Part shown: positions 35,359 through 47,100 of the stretch, piece by piece
How the letters are laid out: each line of letters starts with the position of its first letter
How positions within the stretch are numbered: the stretch's first letter is position 1
Position numbers and translations under genes: made by a program
The notes under the pieces: generated by a model
The model's input: only the letters and a program-made list of their open reading frames with translations
Databases searched by the model: none
Told to the model about the DNA's origin: nothing
Assembly: GCA_963682175.1 (NCBI GenBank)
Contig: OY821791.1
Span: forward strand, 31,990,326-32,054,325
Length of the DNA stretch: 64,000 bases
DNA from: Triglochin maritima
Lineage: Eukaryota; Streptophyta; Magnoliopsida; Alismatales; Juncaginaceae
Direction: 5' to 3'

Positions 35359-38300
35359 TCAAAACATATTACATAATTGTTGCCAATATGCTATCCTATT
35401 TTGGTACTCCAGCTCCCATCCAATAACACTCTCATCTCGTATTTGATACCACAGAGTCGCTATAGGAGGTACGGGGAATCCCTCATTCAATTCCAAACGA
35501 ATGTAATGAGCGTAACTCCCTAAATGAGCAATAATCAACTCTCTGCACGGTCTCGTCACGGTAGGCGGACTCTCCCAAGGTAGAACTGTAAGACATGGGT
35601 ACAATGAACCATCATTTCCGAGAGAGAAGAACATAACTGCACACTTGTAAAAATTTGCAATGGGAAACAAGTCCGTCCACGTCTCCATGTAGTGATTCTC
35701 GCCACAAGGTCCCCCGCCCCAATTAATCCGGTGACGAGCCTCCGCCACACCGTCGTAGTATACGTGCTCATAAAAAGATGGGTTCGCAGCTAGCTCATTT
35801 GAAATCGAACGACGGGCGAGTTGCCAATTGTCTTCACCACCGTGGAAAACATCGGCGACACATTGAAATCCACAGTTTCCATCAGCACGTACATCATTCC
35901 ACTGGTGTAGGAATGGCATAATGATTCCTGGAATCCTATCCGCATATGGGAAGTCGTCTACGTCAGCCCGCCCAGTCACTACAATATCAACAAAAAATAC
36001 ACTTACATATAATAACAAAAGATACATATTTACTGAAATAAATAACAAAATTATAATAACAATAAATATAGGGATGGTATACCTGATCCTCCCCTCACAG
36101 ACGAAGAACCAGAAGATCGACCACGACATTTGCTTCCACTACCGGAAGAACGACCACGACCTCTACTCCCACTACCTGAAGATCGACCACTACCTCGCTC
36201 TGCATACTCAAACGCACTAGGGTCCCGTCGTGTCGACTTTCCCCTTGGTCGACCTCGTAGCTTTGTTTTTTCTGCAGGCTCTCTCAAATTCGCATGTTCG
36301 GGGTGTAGCTGCTCGAATAAAACCCGAGAGGCAGATCGAATTACGGTGGGGTCACTTCCTGCAATCTCATCAACCAGGCTGCGAAAATGTTCGGCGTCTT
36401 GAGCTGCCTGAGACACAAACTCTGCGTTCCCGGCTCCTTCCCCAATGACAAGTGTCCTCCAGAACGAATGAATCTACTCTAAGTAAATTCCGTTGTCTGA
36501 TTCAAGACATCCGCGGATGGTACATGCGCAAGGTATCCCATGAGAAGTCAGAAAAGCGCACTCACAACGATATTCAACTTCATCATCTAACTGTTGCATT
36601 CTTTTCACCTCCTGACTCAGCAATTGCAAGCAGTGATGCGAAACTCGATCATTTATGTGACGATATAGAGCATGTCCGAAATTAGTCAAATTTCGCCGTC
36701 TCGAGTCTTCAAGAGCGTTTCGAATATTCGTCAGCTGCATTTCAATAGCCGCGTTGACGCGCTCGAAAAGAGTGTCCAGAGTTGCAGTCGATGTAGAAAT
36801 CCACTCTTTTAGAGCAGAATGAGCACTTTCGACCCTACAATTCGTGATGTTCCCAAAATGAAGGACTTTGTTCGTCCAATTCAGCACAAACTTTTCTTTA
36901 TGCACAAACCACGTGGTGTCCAGATACTCCGTGATAGCCGGCCACGATCTATACAAATCTTTCCGAGCATACACAGCTCTATCATACTCGGCTTCTGAAG
37001 TAGAAAGCATGATTTTCCTCCATCTTCCACGCCTCAAAGTCTCTGCCATCTGCTTATTTTTGCCGAATACGTGGTATGCGTAGTTCAATACGTCTTTGTT
37101 GATGTGTCACGTGCAGAGTAAATGAGCAGAGTCAGGAAATACCTCTCTCACTGGTCGCATAAGGCCTAACTCCCGGTCTGTTATTATTGCAGTCGGGCTG
37201 ACAGTCCCCAATAACAGATCTCGCAACTTCTCCATCACCCACAGATAACTGGAGTAAGTTTCATCCATCAAAATCACATATCTAATAAGGAAATTCATGT
37301 TTGTTGGTGTGACCCCAATCATTTCGAACAAAGGCATCTTATACTTGTTCGTCTTATAAGTCGAATTCATGCAGATAACGAAAGGATATGTCCGCAACAA
37401 CTGGACTGACGTCGGATGTGCCAAAAAAGCGTGAGTGACGACATCAGTTTCTGGATCCGCCATAATCCAATGTAAGTACTCACACTGCACTGCTTGATAG
37501 AGAAACTGCTGGACGGGATTTCGGTCTTCAGATTTTGTCCTCCTCATGTAATCTCTGAAATTATAAATATGCATTTGATTTGGATTGTCCTCCGGGAATT
37601 TTTCTTTTACTGCCTTCAAGATGTTCCGTGGTTTTGCTTGCGCCTCAGGCATTTCACGAACAATCTTCTTCGCCCCAGAACTTAGACCACTAATTTGACG
37701 ATGACCCTCTGGATAAACTGCCAGTCTGTGGTTGTGATGTCCATGAGCACTATTAAAAACCACAACTCATCCATCACGATCTCGTCGCTCCACCACTTTT
37801 ATTAAGAAACGGCAACCGCAACCCTTTCTTTTGGTGTTTCTTCGAAGTGCAGTATCCATATCCCGAGACTCCATTTGATTTCGCCGGTCGCATCTCAAAT
37901 AACAATCCATCCGACTATCTGATCTTGTTTTGTACGACGACACGACCAAAAAAAACCCAGCTCCGATAGCTACTTGTTTGGCCCATTTACATGTTTCATC
38001 GATTGTTTCAAAGATTTGTGTAGTTTGAAATAACTCACTGTAATCCACTCCATCACCACCGAAATCTTCCAACGGAACCTACAAAAATAAAATCGAAATT
38101 AAAAAAATCAAAAAAAAATTCGGGCGTCTGTATTAAACGCCTACCCCATGGGAGGGGCGTCTGAGTTAAACGCCCTTCCCAAGGGTGAGGCGTCTAAGTA
38201 GGACGCCTGACCGAAGGGAAGAGCGTCTACTACAGACGTCTTACCCAAGGGGAGGACGTCTACATAAGACGTCTCTCCCATTGCGTAGGCGTCTGCGTTA

Positions 38301-38433
38301 GACGCCTCGGCCAAGGGGACGACGTCCTACGCAGACGCCCTCACCTTGGGGGAGGCGTCTAATGCAGACGGCCGACTCAAAATTTGCCCCGCACCAGGCT
38401 TACCTCACCGGATGCATCACCATCGCCAGACAT
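35359..38433 (-). pseudogene. MULE transposase fused to OTU protease domain
   Basis: Three exons on minus: 38404-38433 (MSGDGDASGE), 36083-38078, 35359-35978, with GT-AG introns. Exon 2 begins with a FAR1-like DNA-binding region (WAKQVAIGAGFFLVV...CGCRF), then the MULE transposase core (FVICMNSTYKTNKYKMPLFE; AIITDRELGLMRPVREVFPD), then a SWIM-like zinc motif (CECAFLTSHGIPCAC) and an RGR-rich linker. Exon 3 is an OTU cysteine protease domain with DGNCGFQC and a late AHYIRLEL supplying the likely catalytic Cys and His. Three stops interrupt exon 2, all in frame: TGA 37767-37769, TGA 37107-37109, TAG 36474-36476. No frameshift was found, so inactivation looks recent. MULE-OTU fusions are known in plant proteomes; the role of the protease part is unclear. 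Confidence 0.88.
38116..38375 (-). repeat. Hairpin array in intron 1 of the MULE transposase
   Basis: Eight units of 32-33 bp. Each has an imperfect hairpin, (G)GCGTCT-N5-7-(A)GACGCC or GACGTC variants, followed by a CCCAAGGGG- or CCCATGGGA-like spacer that is itself palindromic. Fills most of the intron 38079-38403. A single similar unit (GGCGTCCGAGGGAGACGCC plus CCCCGCATGGGGCGG) sits at the 5' end of the PMD gene, 33257-33300. Confidence 0.9.
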
Positions 38434-38499
38434 TTTCATGGTGTTTTTACTGATAAATTATGAATATACAAGACCGTAGGCCTAATTTATAGACACGGG

Positions 38500-38638
38500 A
38501 CGATATGGGTATTAAATATATTGTTAAGGGTAATTTGGTAATTTCAAAGGGCGATTTAAGTAGTTTTGGGGCGACATTTAGTAGTTTGCTTATAATTAAT
38601 GAGGATAGGTCGAATAATGTATGTTGCAATAAAATATC
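38500..38638 (-). repeat. MULE right terminal inverted repeat
   Basis: Reverse complement of the left repeat with scattered differences; see 32958-33075. Confidence 0.8.
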
Positions 38639-39912
38639 TTATTTTCAACCTTTGATTGGACATAATCGTTTCAAGAATGAGCATGAAAAATATAATACGA
38701 TTTTATACCAAAATCTTAACAATACACAATTCATCGGGTTTTTACATAAAATGACGCATCAAATATTCAAAGTTGAACTTTTTTTTGGCCAATCAAAAAT
38801 CTTTTGAAATATACCATCATTGACTCATGTCACTGTTATCAATTCAAATACGCGACTTAAGAAAGATGTTTAGGAGACGCACCAGTAAGTGCTTAATTTA
38901 AGCATAATTATTAATTAAGATACCTGCTACTAAAAAGTAGAATATGTGGTGTATTGTATTAATTCAAGAATTACAATTTTACCTGCTACTAAAACAAAAA
39001 CCAAAAGAAGAAACGCGAGGAGGACGACTTGTGCAATTCTTTTTTCCATTGTGCAGTACTATGACCCTTCTATGAAAATTTTAACCTTATGAGATTAAAA
39101 GATATCATGGTATTAAATGTTGGCAGAGACAATAAATGGAAATTGATGTATCCTATAATTTTAGCTTAAATGATAAGATCAAATGTTTTGGACTCAAGAT
39201 TATATCATTGAAGTTTGGTTGGTCAAAATCCAATATTCATTAAATATGGGATGAGTGAGCGTTATACATGAGCGGTAGTCAATTTTAGAAATAATTTTTA
39301 AATTTTGACCAACCAAACAGATCATTAAAAACAATTTTGTAATTATAACACAAAAGCTAAATATTTGACAAATTATAAGAAATGAAAAAAAAACTGGTCT
39401 TAATGACCAGTCTTAGGTTTGAGGAAAATCTTCGCCGCGACATCGGTTTCCAATCGGTTCTCATTCAATATTTAGTTGGTTAATTATTATATTTCTGAAT
39501 GCAGTAGCTAATTAGATTCTTATTATCTTATTATTTCCTCAAATTAAAATCTTGTAATCATGGTCTTAATGACCATATGATTGGAGTTTCACTAAAAATA
39601 AAGTCGGATGAAAGTGAAGGAGAGGATTAATAATTTTTCCAAACAAAGTCTTGAGTCAAGACAATACATAAAGCACCATTTTCACCAAACATTGACACAA
39701 GATCTGAATCAAATTTGTACCAAACTTGAATCAAAAGTGAATAAGAAACTGATAGACAACTGACCGTAAAACTAAAGCAAATGGGGAACAAAATTTCCTC
39801 TAATGAAATCTGAAGCAATTATGATGTAGAATGTCAAGCATAACCTCAAGCAAAATACAAAGAAATCTCACGAACAATATCCCAGCAAAATATTAATTCC
39901 ATCATTACATGC
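38639..39912. other. Intergenic, AT-rich
   Basis: No gene recognised; short frames only. Confidence 0.5.
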
Positions 39913-40074
39913 ATAGTTGTAATATCCTTAATCCTTCTTAAGACTAATCATGTTTTGGCTTTGATTAGGGGCTTAATTGGGTGGTTTATGATGGAGGGCT
40001 GAGATTGATTTGGTTTGGATGAGATGAGATGAATGGTGGAGATTGGAAGAGAAGGGTTTAAGGAGTGGTGTGTG

Positions 40075-40140
40075 ATTCTCTCTCTCTCTCGCGCGTCCTC
40101 TCTCTCTCACCGCACAAACTCTCTCTCTCTCTCTCTCTGA
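40075..40140. repeat. (CT)n-rich microsatellite in solo LTR
   Basis: Three CT runs interrupted by CGCGCGTC and CACCGCACAAA, in the position corresponding to the GA/CT tract of the intact LTR. Confidence 0.9.
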
Positions 40141-40419
40141 TCAGACCACCGGTGCGTGGAGAAGCTCGAGCCGTGCGGTTCTGAAGGCGAGGCAAGGATC
40201 GGACGTTCGCCGGTGAGGGTAGATCGTCTTTCGGTTGGTTTTCGCCGGAGGAGGTGTTTTGCGAGGAAAAGCTCGTCGTTGAGTCTTCGAAGGCTTCTTC
40301 AAGTCTTCAAGGTATGTCAAGCTTTGCTTTGATGCTCACTTATGCTTTGGTGGGTGTTGGGGTGATCGAGGGTAGGCCGGAGGGCTCGTCGGACCCGTGC
40401 AGCAGCGTTCTGCACTATA

Positions 40420-40935
40420 ATCGGTCGACCGGTGGCATGGTTCGGTCGACCGGTTGTAGAGAAATTTGGGCGAAATCCCTTGTATCGGTCGAACGATACC
40501 ATGATGGTGGTCGACCGGTAGTGCATTTTGAGCAAGGGGTGGAGGCTCTGTGTGTTTTCGGTCGAACGGAACCCCTTTGCCGGTCGACCGAAAGCACTGT
40601 TGTAAGTCGGTTGGGGGCGTTGACCATCCAAACGGTCGACTGCCTTGTTGACTCGTTCGACCGGCGATTAAAAATAACTTAAGTTGGTTCGACCGTAAGA
40701 TGTTCCGGTCGACCGGTGCACTATGCAGATTTTGGGGTTTGGTACTGGTCGTTTTCGGTCGACCGGTGAGTTTGGGTCGTTCAACCGTTGGTGCATATTA
40801 CTGTGGCACAAGTTTTACTGGTCGAATTCGGTCGAACGGGACCCCTTTGCCGTTCGACCTATTGACAGTTTTGTTGGTTGGGCCAGTCCTGCTGAGAGGA
40901 TTCGGTCGACCGGTTGGGAGTTTTCGTTCGACCGT
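40420..40935. repeat. CGGTCGACCG palindrome array in solo LTR
   Basis: About 17 copies or near copies, e.g. 40421, 40443, 40508, 40580, 40712, 40757, 40903. Same motif as in the intact gypsy LTR although spacers are unrelated. Confidence 0.85.
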
Positions 40936-40979
40936 TTGGTACGGTTTTTGTGTGTTCTTGTGTTGTGAAGCCAGCTCGA

Positions 40980-41230
40980 GATGGCAACGGATCTCCGGCC
41001 CTAGTGGGGTGACCGGTGCCGGCCTGAGAGTGGTTCACGGGTGTTGTCGGGCCAGCCCAAGAAGGCAACGGATCTCCGGCCCTAGTGGGGTGACCGTTGC
41101 CGGCCTGAGGGTGGTTCGCGTGTGGGGCCAGCTCAAGATGACAACGGATCTCCAGCCCTAGAGGGGTGACGGTGCCGGCCTAAGAGTGGTCTTCTGGACA
41201 GCTCAAGATGGCAGCGGTACAGAGGATACC
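40980..41230. repeat. Tandem ~70-bp repeat in solo LTR
   Basis: Three to four copies with GGCAACGGATCTCCGGCCCT, GGGGTGACCG and GCCGGCCTGAGAGTGGTT. Confidence 0.85.
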
Positions 41231-41826
41231 GACCTGAGAGTAATCCGGCGGTGCCTGGGGCACATGTGTGTGTTGACCGAGGATATTTCCAGTCGTGGTG
41301 CCTGGGGCACGTGTGTTGTCGCCGAGGGAGTTTCCGGCTGAGGTGCATGGGGCACGTGTGTGAGGGTTGGGCTAGAGGACCCGTGGGACCCGTCACTGTT
41401 TGGTGTCTACTGTGGTAGGGAGAGAGTTCCCGAGGACCCTGTGAGACGTTGTTGGTCTATCGCATTTCATATCATACATGCTTTAGATATCTAGTCATTT
41501 ATTGTTATAGAGGTTTGGCATACGGGGTTTCCTCTCGGGAAACTCAGGCATATTCATGTTTTATGTCAGGTCATAGGCAGCATTAGGAGGTGGTGACTGC
41601 GGAGGAGCGCCTTCGGGACCAGATCCTGCTTTCCCTGTTTTGGAGGTCCGAGTGATTACATGTATATTTTTCCTTAGCTTTTGTTGTAATCACACTTTTG
41701 TAAACTCTCAGATATATATATTGTATATATGTTGGTGCACCAGTTGGCCTTTTTCGTTGGTAATATCCTCGTGTTGTGTTTTATTAAAAATTTAATTTCT
41801 TCCGCTTTGGAGGATGTTACAATAGT

Positions 41827-42392
41827 AATCCAAGGCAATATATCTGAAACATCATTTAACAAATCAATATCTCCATAGATCATCTAGATCACAAACGATC
41901 AAAGAAACCAAACCATAATTTCATACATTATAGAGTTCACAAAATACCATGGACCACAGTTCCATACATCACAAAAATCTAGTGAAAAGACACATTTTCT
42001 AATTTGTTTCCAAACTCAACTACATAGTACATACTTGGTAAGTTACAAATAAGTTAGAATATAATTAGCAAATGGAAATCACGAGCCGGTAACAGCAGCC
42101 ACCAAGAAGGGATACTCAACTTATCTTCTATAACCATCATTTACTGTTTAAGATCCAAAAAACCAATATTCTCACGGCTTTTTGAAGCTAAGATAGGTCT
42201 GCCCAAAAAAATTCTAATCAAAAGTACTAATTCCCAACTTATAATTACAAAATTAATACCTAAGTAACGTCATATTAAGTCAATTGCAGTTCGAGATTAT
42301 CAGATCACAGACTCTTTTTTGTCGGTAAATCCGAGCCTTTAATCAAACAGAATTTATAGTTTACAATCCTTTAATTTTTCTCTCGAGATTAT
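41827..42392. other. Intergenic, AT-rich
   Basis: No feature recognised. Confidence 0.5.
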
Positions 42393-43640
42393 TGTAACGT
42401 CCCAAAAATAACGGAAAATTTAAACAATTCTCAAAGATAATAAGATCAGAAAAGACGGGAACATTACTCATAAAATACTAAAAAGGGTGAACCATTACAT
42501 TGAAGTTTCAAAAGATATGATTACATGCAAAAGAAGAAATATAAGTAATCATACAACCTTGGAAAATAAGACTGAATGATCCAATTCCAAGTGCGCTCGC
42601 CCTCAGTCTCCACCCAACCTGCGCCTACTGTCCTGAAATGCAAATGAAATAGCAATGTCTGAGTCTCCATAAGGAAACCATGTATACCAAACCTATCTAC
42701 ATGCATATGTAACTACTGTACAATGAACCTATCATACTAGTGTACATGACATAATAGAATGCAACAGATAAAAAAGGACTACAACCCCCCACAACATCAT
42801 CGGGTCTCCCAAGGAGACCTACCATAGGCACAAACGATCTTACGGAGAGTACGCTACACACCACACACGCAGATGTACTAAACATGGGGTTCGGTGAGGG
42901 TCGTACACACTTTCGCGTCATAGAATCAGATCATAAACTCGTGGTCAACGCCACACCCTCCGGAGCTGTCGCTCAAGCGGTCACTGACCTAGTTGTGCCA
43001 CAACCAAGCTACCTGCCGGAATACAATGTCGGACAGTCACACCGCCGTCACTTGGTCGTGTGGTCCTTCATGCCGCCACTTGGTCGCACAGGTTCCCTCC
43101 CGCCGCCACTCGGTCGTGCGAGGCACATCATCATCGTCAAGGTCCGTCGATCGTATCCATCACCCACAAGGTCGGTCGATCGAGTCATCCGGATCAAAGC
43201 CCGCCGGGTCATCTTGCTCCGTAGAGCTTTGCAATATCATGCATTGGGATCCTTGATCCCTCAGGTATACTACTCTAGCAGGAGTCAAAGAATGCTCTAC
43301 TCTACGCCACAGTCCATCAAATAAAGGTGGCTCGTGCCCCAAGTATGCACACTCTTCCCTGGGCAAGCGAAATCATCACACCCATCCTCACCTCCCGGCT
43401 CACGCACGAGACGAGGATACGGGCTTCCATGGACAGAGTTGACAGTACACAAAGGCAATGACTCAGATCTGGGCTCAAACAATCGACCAAAAAAGGCTAA
43501 CCGGTCGACTGTTTCCAAAAAGATTTAGGAACGTTCGACCCATCGCCTAAACCGGCCAAACTCTGGGTGCATAACTTTAAGTCCCAACGGTCGAACTAAA
43601 GGTCAAAAGTGGTCGACCGTTTGAAAGGTCTAGGCCTGAA
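42393..43640 (-). mobile_element. Truncated gypsy LTR related to the intact element
   Basis: Starts TGTAACGTCCCAAAAATAAC at the same end as the intact LTR (TGTAACGTCCCGAAACAGCG). It shares TGCCTGAGTTTCC/TGTCTGAGTCTCC, ATGAACCTATCATACTAGT, CATCGGGTCTCCC.A.GAGACC and CCTCCCGGCTCACGCAC in the same order. It contains the palindromes at 43500-43625 and fades into unrelated DNA near 43640. Other end missing. Confidence 0.8.
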
Positions 43641-44140
43641 CTAAAGGCAAAACCCACCGATTTTCCAAAAGTGTTTGGCTTCCACCTCAACCCTATTCAT
43701 GGTTTTGGTCTCCCGACAAGATATTTGGGAGTTGTAGTTCAGTGGTGGACCTCCATATCCACAACATGCCATTATCGGAATCTCAAATCCTAACAGATAT
43801 GTTACCAAAATTGGCAAATATTATGTCAAAAAACTTTCATTTAGTTGTATTGTGTTTTTATGAACAATATACAAGTGTTAGTGTTTGTCTTAGAAAGCCA
43901 CTATTTTCAAATCTAAAACTGAATGCTGAATTCACAATGTATTGCTTTCCATATTTTGAGAAATTCGCGAAAAGATCATACTTGATTGAGTAAATGTCGG
44001 TGTAAGTGAAGTTCGTGTTAGGTAGATCACCTTGTAGTTTTCGCAGTCAGAGCTTGAAGCTGCTGTTAATTGAAGATTGTAGCCGCTTGGTTATGTGAAG
44101 TTATGCATCCAAGTGAATCGAGTTTTGAAGGATCTTTTCC
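43641..44140. other. Intergenic
   Basis: A short 83-codon frame (43742-43993) has no motif I recognise. Confidence 0.45.
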
Positions 44141-44184
44141 CACTAGTGCAGAATTGGCTTTACTCGTCGCCCAATAGACGTCGG

Positions 44185-44480
44185 CTGTTACAACAGCCGA
44201 CGTCTATTGTGGAGAGGACAGAATAGACGTCGGCTGAAATGGAAGCCGACGTCTATGTGACACTATAGACGTCGGGTTTTGGAATAACACGTTTAGCCGA
44301 CGTCTATAGTGTATAGACGTCGACCTTTAGACGTCGGTGTTTTAGTACCTTGTGAATCCGACGTCTATAGGGTATAGACGTCGGACTATAGACGTCGGAC
44401 ATAATGTAAGACCGACGTCTATAGTCTATCCACATAGACGTCGAGGTATAGACGTCGGCGTTATGGAACATCCGACGTAT
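44185..44480. repeat. Left subterminal hairpins of CACTA-1
   Basis: Alternating direct and inverted ATAGACGTCGGC units; the first pair, 44190-44220, forms a near-perfect hairpin (AATAGACGTCGGCTGTT facing its complement). Such subterminal repeats bind the TNPA-type protein in En/Spm elements. Confidence 0.92.
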
Positions 44481-46498
44481 ATAGGTCTTAAAGAAATCAG
44501 ACAGACGCGTTTTCTTTCATTCTTTTCAGTCGAAACCCACCCAAACCCTAGCCGTCCCGCGACCGAACTCTCCTCCGCGACCATCCTCCGACCGATCCGC
44601 ACCGTCTCCGGCACCGCAGCGAGCTCCCAAGCGCTCCTCCACTTCTCCGGCCCTCTTCTCCTTCTTCCTCCGTCTTCCTCCGTCTCTCTCCACATGTAAG
44701 TTAGTGTGAAAATATTTGATGGAAATGATAAAATATTCACGTTTGTTTCAACAACTCATGTTACGTTTAATTTACTAGACAAATCTTGAATGAAATTCAC
44801 TATTTTTATGATGTTCCAAAATGTGATATCATAATACGATAACATTACCATATTACTTGACATAGTTCATATCGGTTCAACAACTTGTATTATATTTCAT
44901 TATGTCTCACGCAGGAAGCTTACATTTGCAAAAATAAACTTCGAACTTACTTTGAACTTTCTGGTCTTATGTGAATGAACACAAACATGCCTCACAATTG
45001 ATTCATAGACGCACAAATTGATTTTGTCTCTCACTTTTAGATTGAAAAATGTCGTTTAAAAGTATGGTAAATGAGAACTATTAGAATTTAGAACAGTACC
45101 GGTTCCTTCATCTAAAAAAAGTGGAAGAAAGTGTGTTTGCATGTCATTATGTTTATTACAAAAGCATACCTAAACAAAAATGTTTAGAAATAATAATATC
45201 CCATTAGACGATAATTCTGGAATTATATATGTGTAGTTTTCTATGGGTATGCATAAAAAGTGTCCAAATTAGAATAAATCTTTAGTATAGTGAGTTCATA
45301 CATTTATTTGTGTTTATTTATGTTTTGTCTAGTTAAATGTTTATTTATGTTTATTTATGCTGAAAAAAACTTACTTTGTTTAGTTAAATGTTTAGTTTAT
45401 AATAACTCATTGCCCCCCTTAAACAACTTGGCCTTTAATAACCCAAAGCAAAAGATTAGACAATATTTGTTAAGTCATTCATCATATAGGATTTGCATGC
45501 ATTGTATTTTCTATTATTTACGCTTTCTGTCGTAGATTGCTGGCGTAAGGTACGTACTATCTTTCACTCATCATTCATTAGAAAGCACGCATTAGTTAGT
45601 AGGACTTGCATTGTAACAAGAGTGAGGTGAGTGTTTGTTTGGTGTGTTGTTTGTTAGATTAAGGTATGAAAAACACTTAGGGGGCAGTCACCTATAGGAG
45701 ATGAGGTGGGGGATTTCATCACCCTTTCCTTGGCCCAAAAACCACTTAATAAAAGAGCCTTAATAAAATCAATTAGACGTTGGCCCCTAGGATTTTCGGA
45801 CGCATTAAGGAGAGGAAACCGTTTAAGACCGTTATGGCCTGAATGTCGTTGCCCATCTAGTCTCCCTGAGATTTTAGGAACCTCCGGGTTCTTGATTTCC
45901 TATAGATTAGTGGTCCTCGATGTTTAAGACCCTTTCGGCCTGAACGTCGTTGCCCATCTAGTCTCCCTGAGATATTAGGGACCTCCGGGTTCTTGATTTC
46001 CTACAGACTAGTGGTCCTCGGTGGGACCTCGAAGTTAGGCGTCGTCTATTACTAAGGACCTATAGTGGACTTTAGGTTTGTTTTGGCCTTGATTGTTTAG
46101 TTAGATTTCTAACCTTCCTTATTCCACGCTAGATTAAGGACTTCATCTCTTCTCCTCTGAGTCATTCTTTTCTCATCTTAATGTTTGCGGGTAAAGAAGA
46201 TTCCAAGAACATGACATGACATGACATGAATGTCAATTGTGTGGTTGTATTTTTGTGTTTGTGTTTGTGCATGTATGCTTGTGGATGTATGTGGATGTAT
46301 GCTTGTGAGTCAATTGTATGGATGCTTGTGGATGTATGTGGATGTATGCTTGTGAATGTCAATTGTATGTGGGATGTATATGGATGTATGTGGATGAAAT
46401 TTATAGGTGAACGAATTTGGTGCAGTTGTATGTACACGACGACGATGACTAAAAACAATTTCGTCGGATCCTATTTATTTTTTTTTGTCCAGGTTTGG

Positions 46499-46872
46499 GA
46501 ATAGACGTCGGCTGTTTATATAAGCCGACGTCTATTCCTCTGAAGAAAGGAATAGACGTCGGCTTTCTATTTAATCCGACGTCTATCCCTAACGTATGTA
46601 TGTATAGGCGTCGTATGTTATCTAACCGACGTTTATCCCTAAAGTATAGGCGTCGTATGTTATTTACCCGACGTCTATCCCTAAAGTATAGGCGTCGTAT
46701 GTTTATTAACCGACGTCTATACATTAAAGAATACACGTCGGCGTCTAATTATAGCCGACGTCTATTAGTTAGGTATAGACGTCGGCTATACGATGGCCGA
46801 CGTCTATGTATAGACGACGCACACATATACGTCGGATGGGGGTGTGCTTATATCCGACGTGTATATGCCCTT
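46499..46872. repeat. Right subterminal hairpins of CACTA-1
   Basis: About seven paired ATAGACGTCGGC / GCCGACGTCTAT units, with GGCGTCG variants in the middle part. Confidence 0.92.
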
Positions 46873-46909
46873 ATATCCGACGAATATTCCCTTTTCTGTA
46901 GTAGTGTCC

Positions 46910-47100
46910 GTACCGATCAATGTTTTGAGGCAAGCATCCAAGAGGACTAGTGTTGTGAATCCAAAATCTTCTTACCCCTCCATCATACAATGTCTTAACA
47001 AGATTTGACTATAACGATCTTATGAGCTTACTTTAAAGATAACATAACATTTTAAGTTTTCAATCTAGTAATCATTATATCGATTGAAAATAAACCATCT
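46910..47100. other. Short spacer
   Basis: No feature seen between CACTA-1 and the GDSL fragment. Confidence 0.4.

Larger units (their letters stand above)
32958..38638. mobile_element. MULE carrying PMD gene and OTU-fused transposase
   Basis: A ~5.7-kb Mutator-like element. Imperfect terminal inverted repeats of at least 60 bp, probably about 110 bp, lie at 32958-33075 and 38500-38638; the best-kept core is ATCGCCCCAAAATTACTTAA left against GTCGCCCCAAAACTACTTAA right (reverse complement). It holds two convergent genes separated by 288 bp. The exact ends and the 9-bp target duplication expected of MULEs could not be fixed, suggesting age. Confidence 0.85.
39918..41821 (+). mobile_element. 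Solo LTR of a gypsy element
   Basis: 1904 bp, starts TGTAATATCC, ends CTTTGGAGGATGTTACA, flanked by perfect 5-bp target duplications ATAGT (39913-39917 and 41822-41826). Its 3' end resembles the intact element's LTR end (CTTCCGC...ACGTTACA) and it contains the same palindromes. No internal DNA, PBS or PPT, hence a solo LTR left by LTR-LTR recombination. Confidence 0.92.
44141..46906 (+). mobile_element. Non-autonomous CACTA element (2.77 kb)
   Basis: Termini CACTAGTGCAGAA (left) and TTCTGTAGTAGTG (right, reverse complement CACTACTACAGAA), flanked by perfect 3-bp target duplications TCC (44138-44140, 46907-46909). Subterminal arrays of GACGTC hairpins lie at both ends. The interior lacks any transposase. 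45390-46200 matches 56350-57010 of the large CACTA, 46190-46220 matches 57890-57925, and the rest matches 63030 onward, so it is an internal-deletion derivative of that family. Confidence 0.95.

Noticed and set aside
38116..38375. Looks like a CRISPR array
   Set aside because: Repeats are imperfect hairpins with no unique spacers, in a plant MULE intron.
40254..41161. 142- and 153-codon frames
   Set aside because: Lie in the solo LTR and reflect its palindromes and tandem repeats.
44185..44480. GACGTC repeats as a CRISPR or satellite
   Set aside because: Bounded by CACTA ends and TCC duplications; subterminal transposon repeats explain them.
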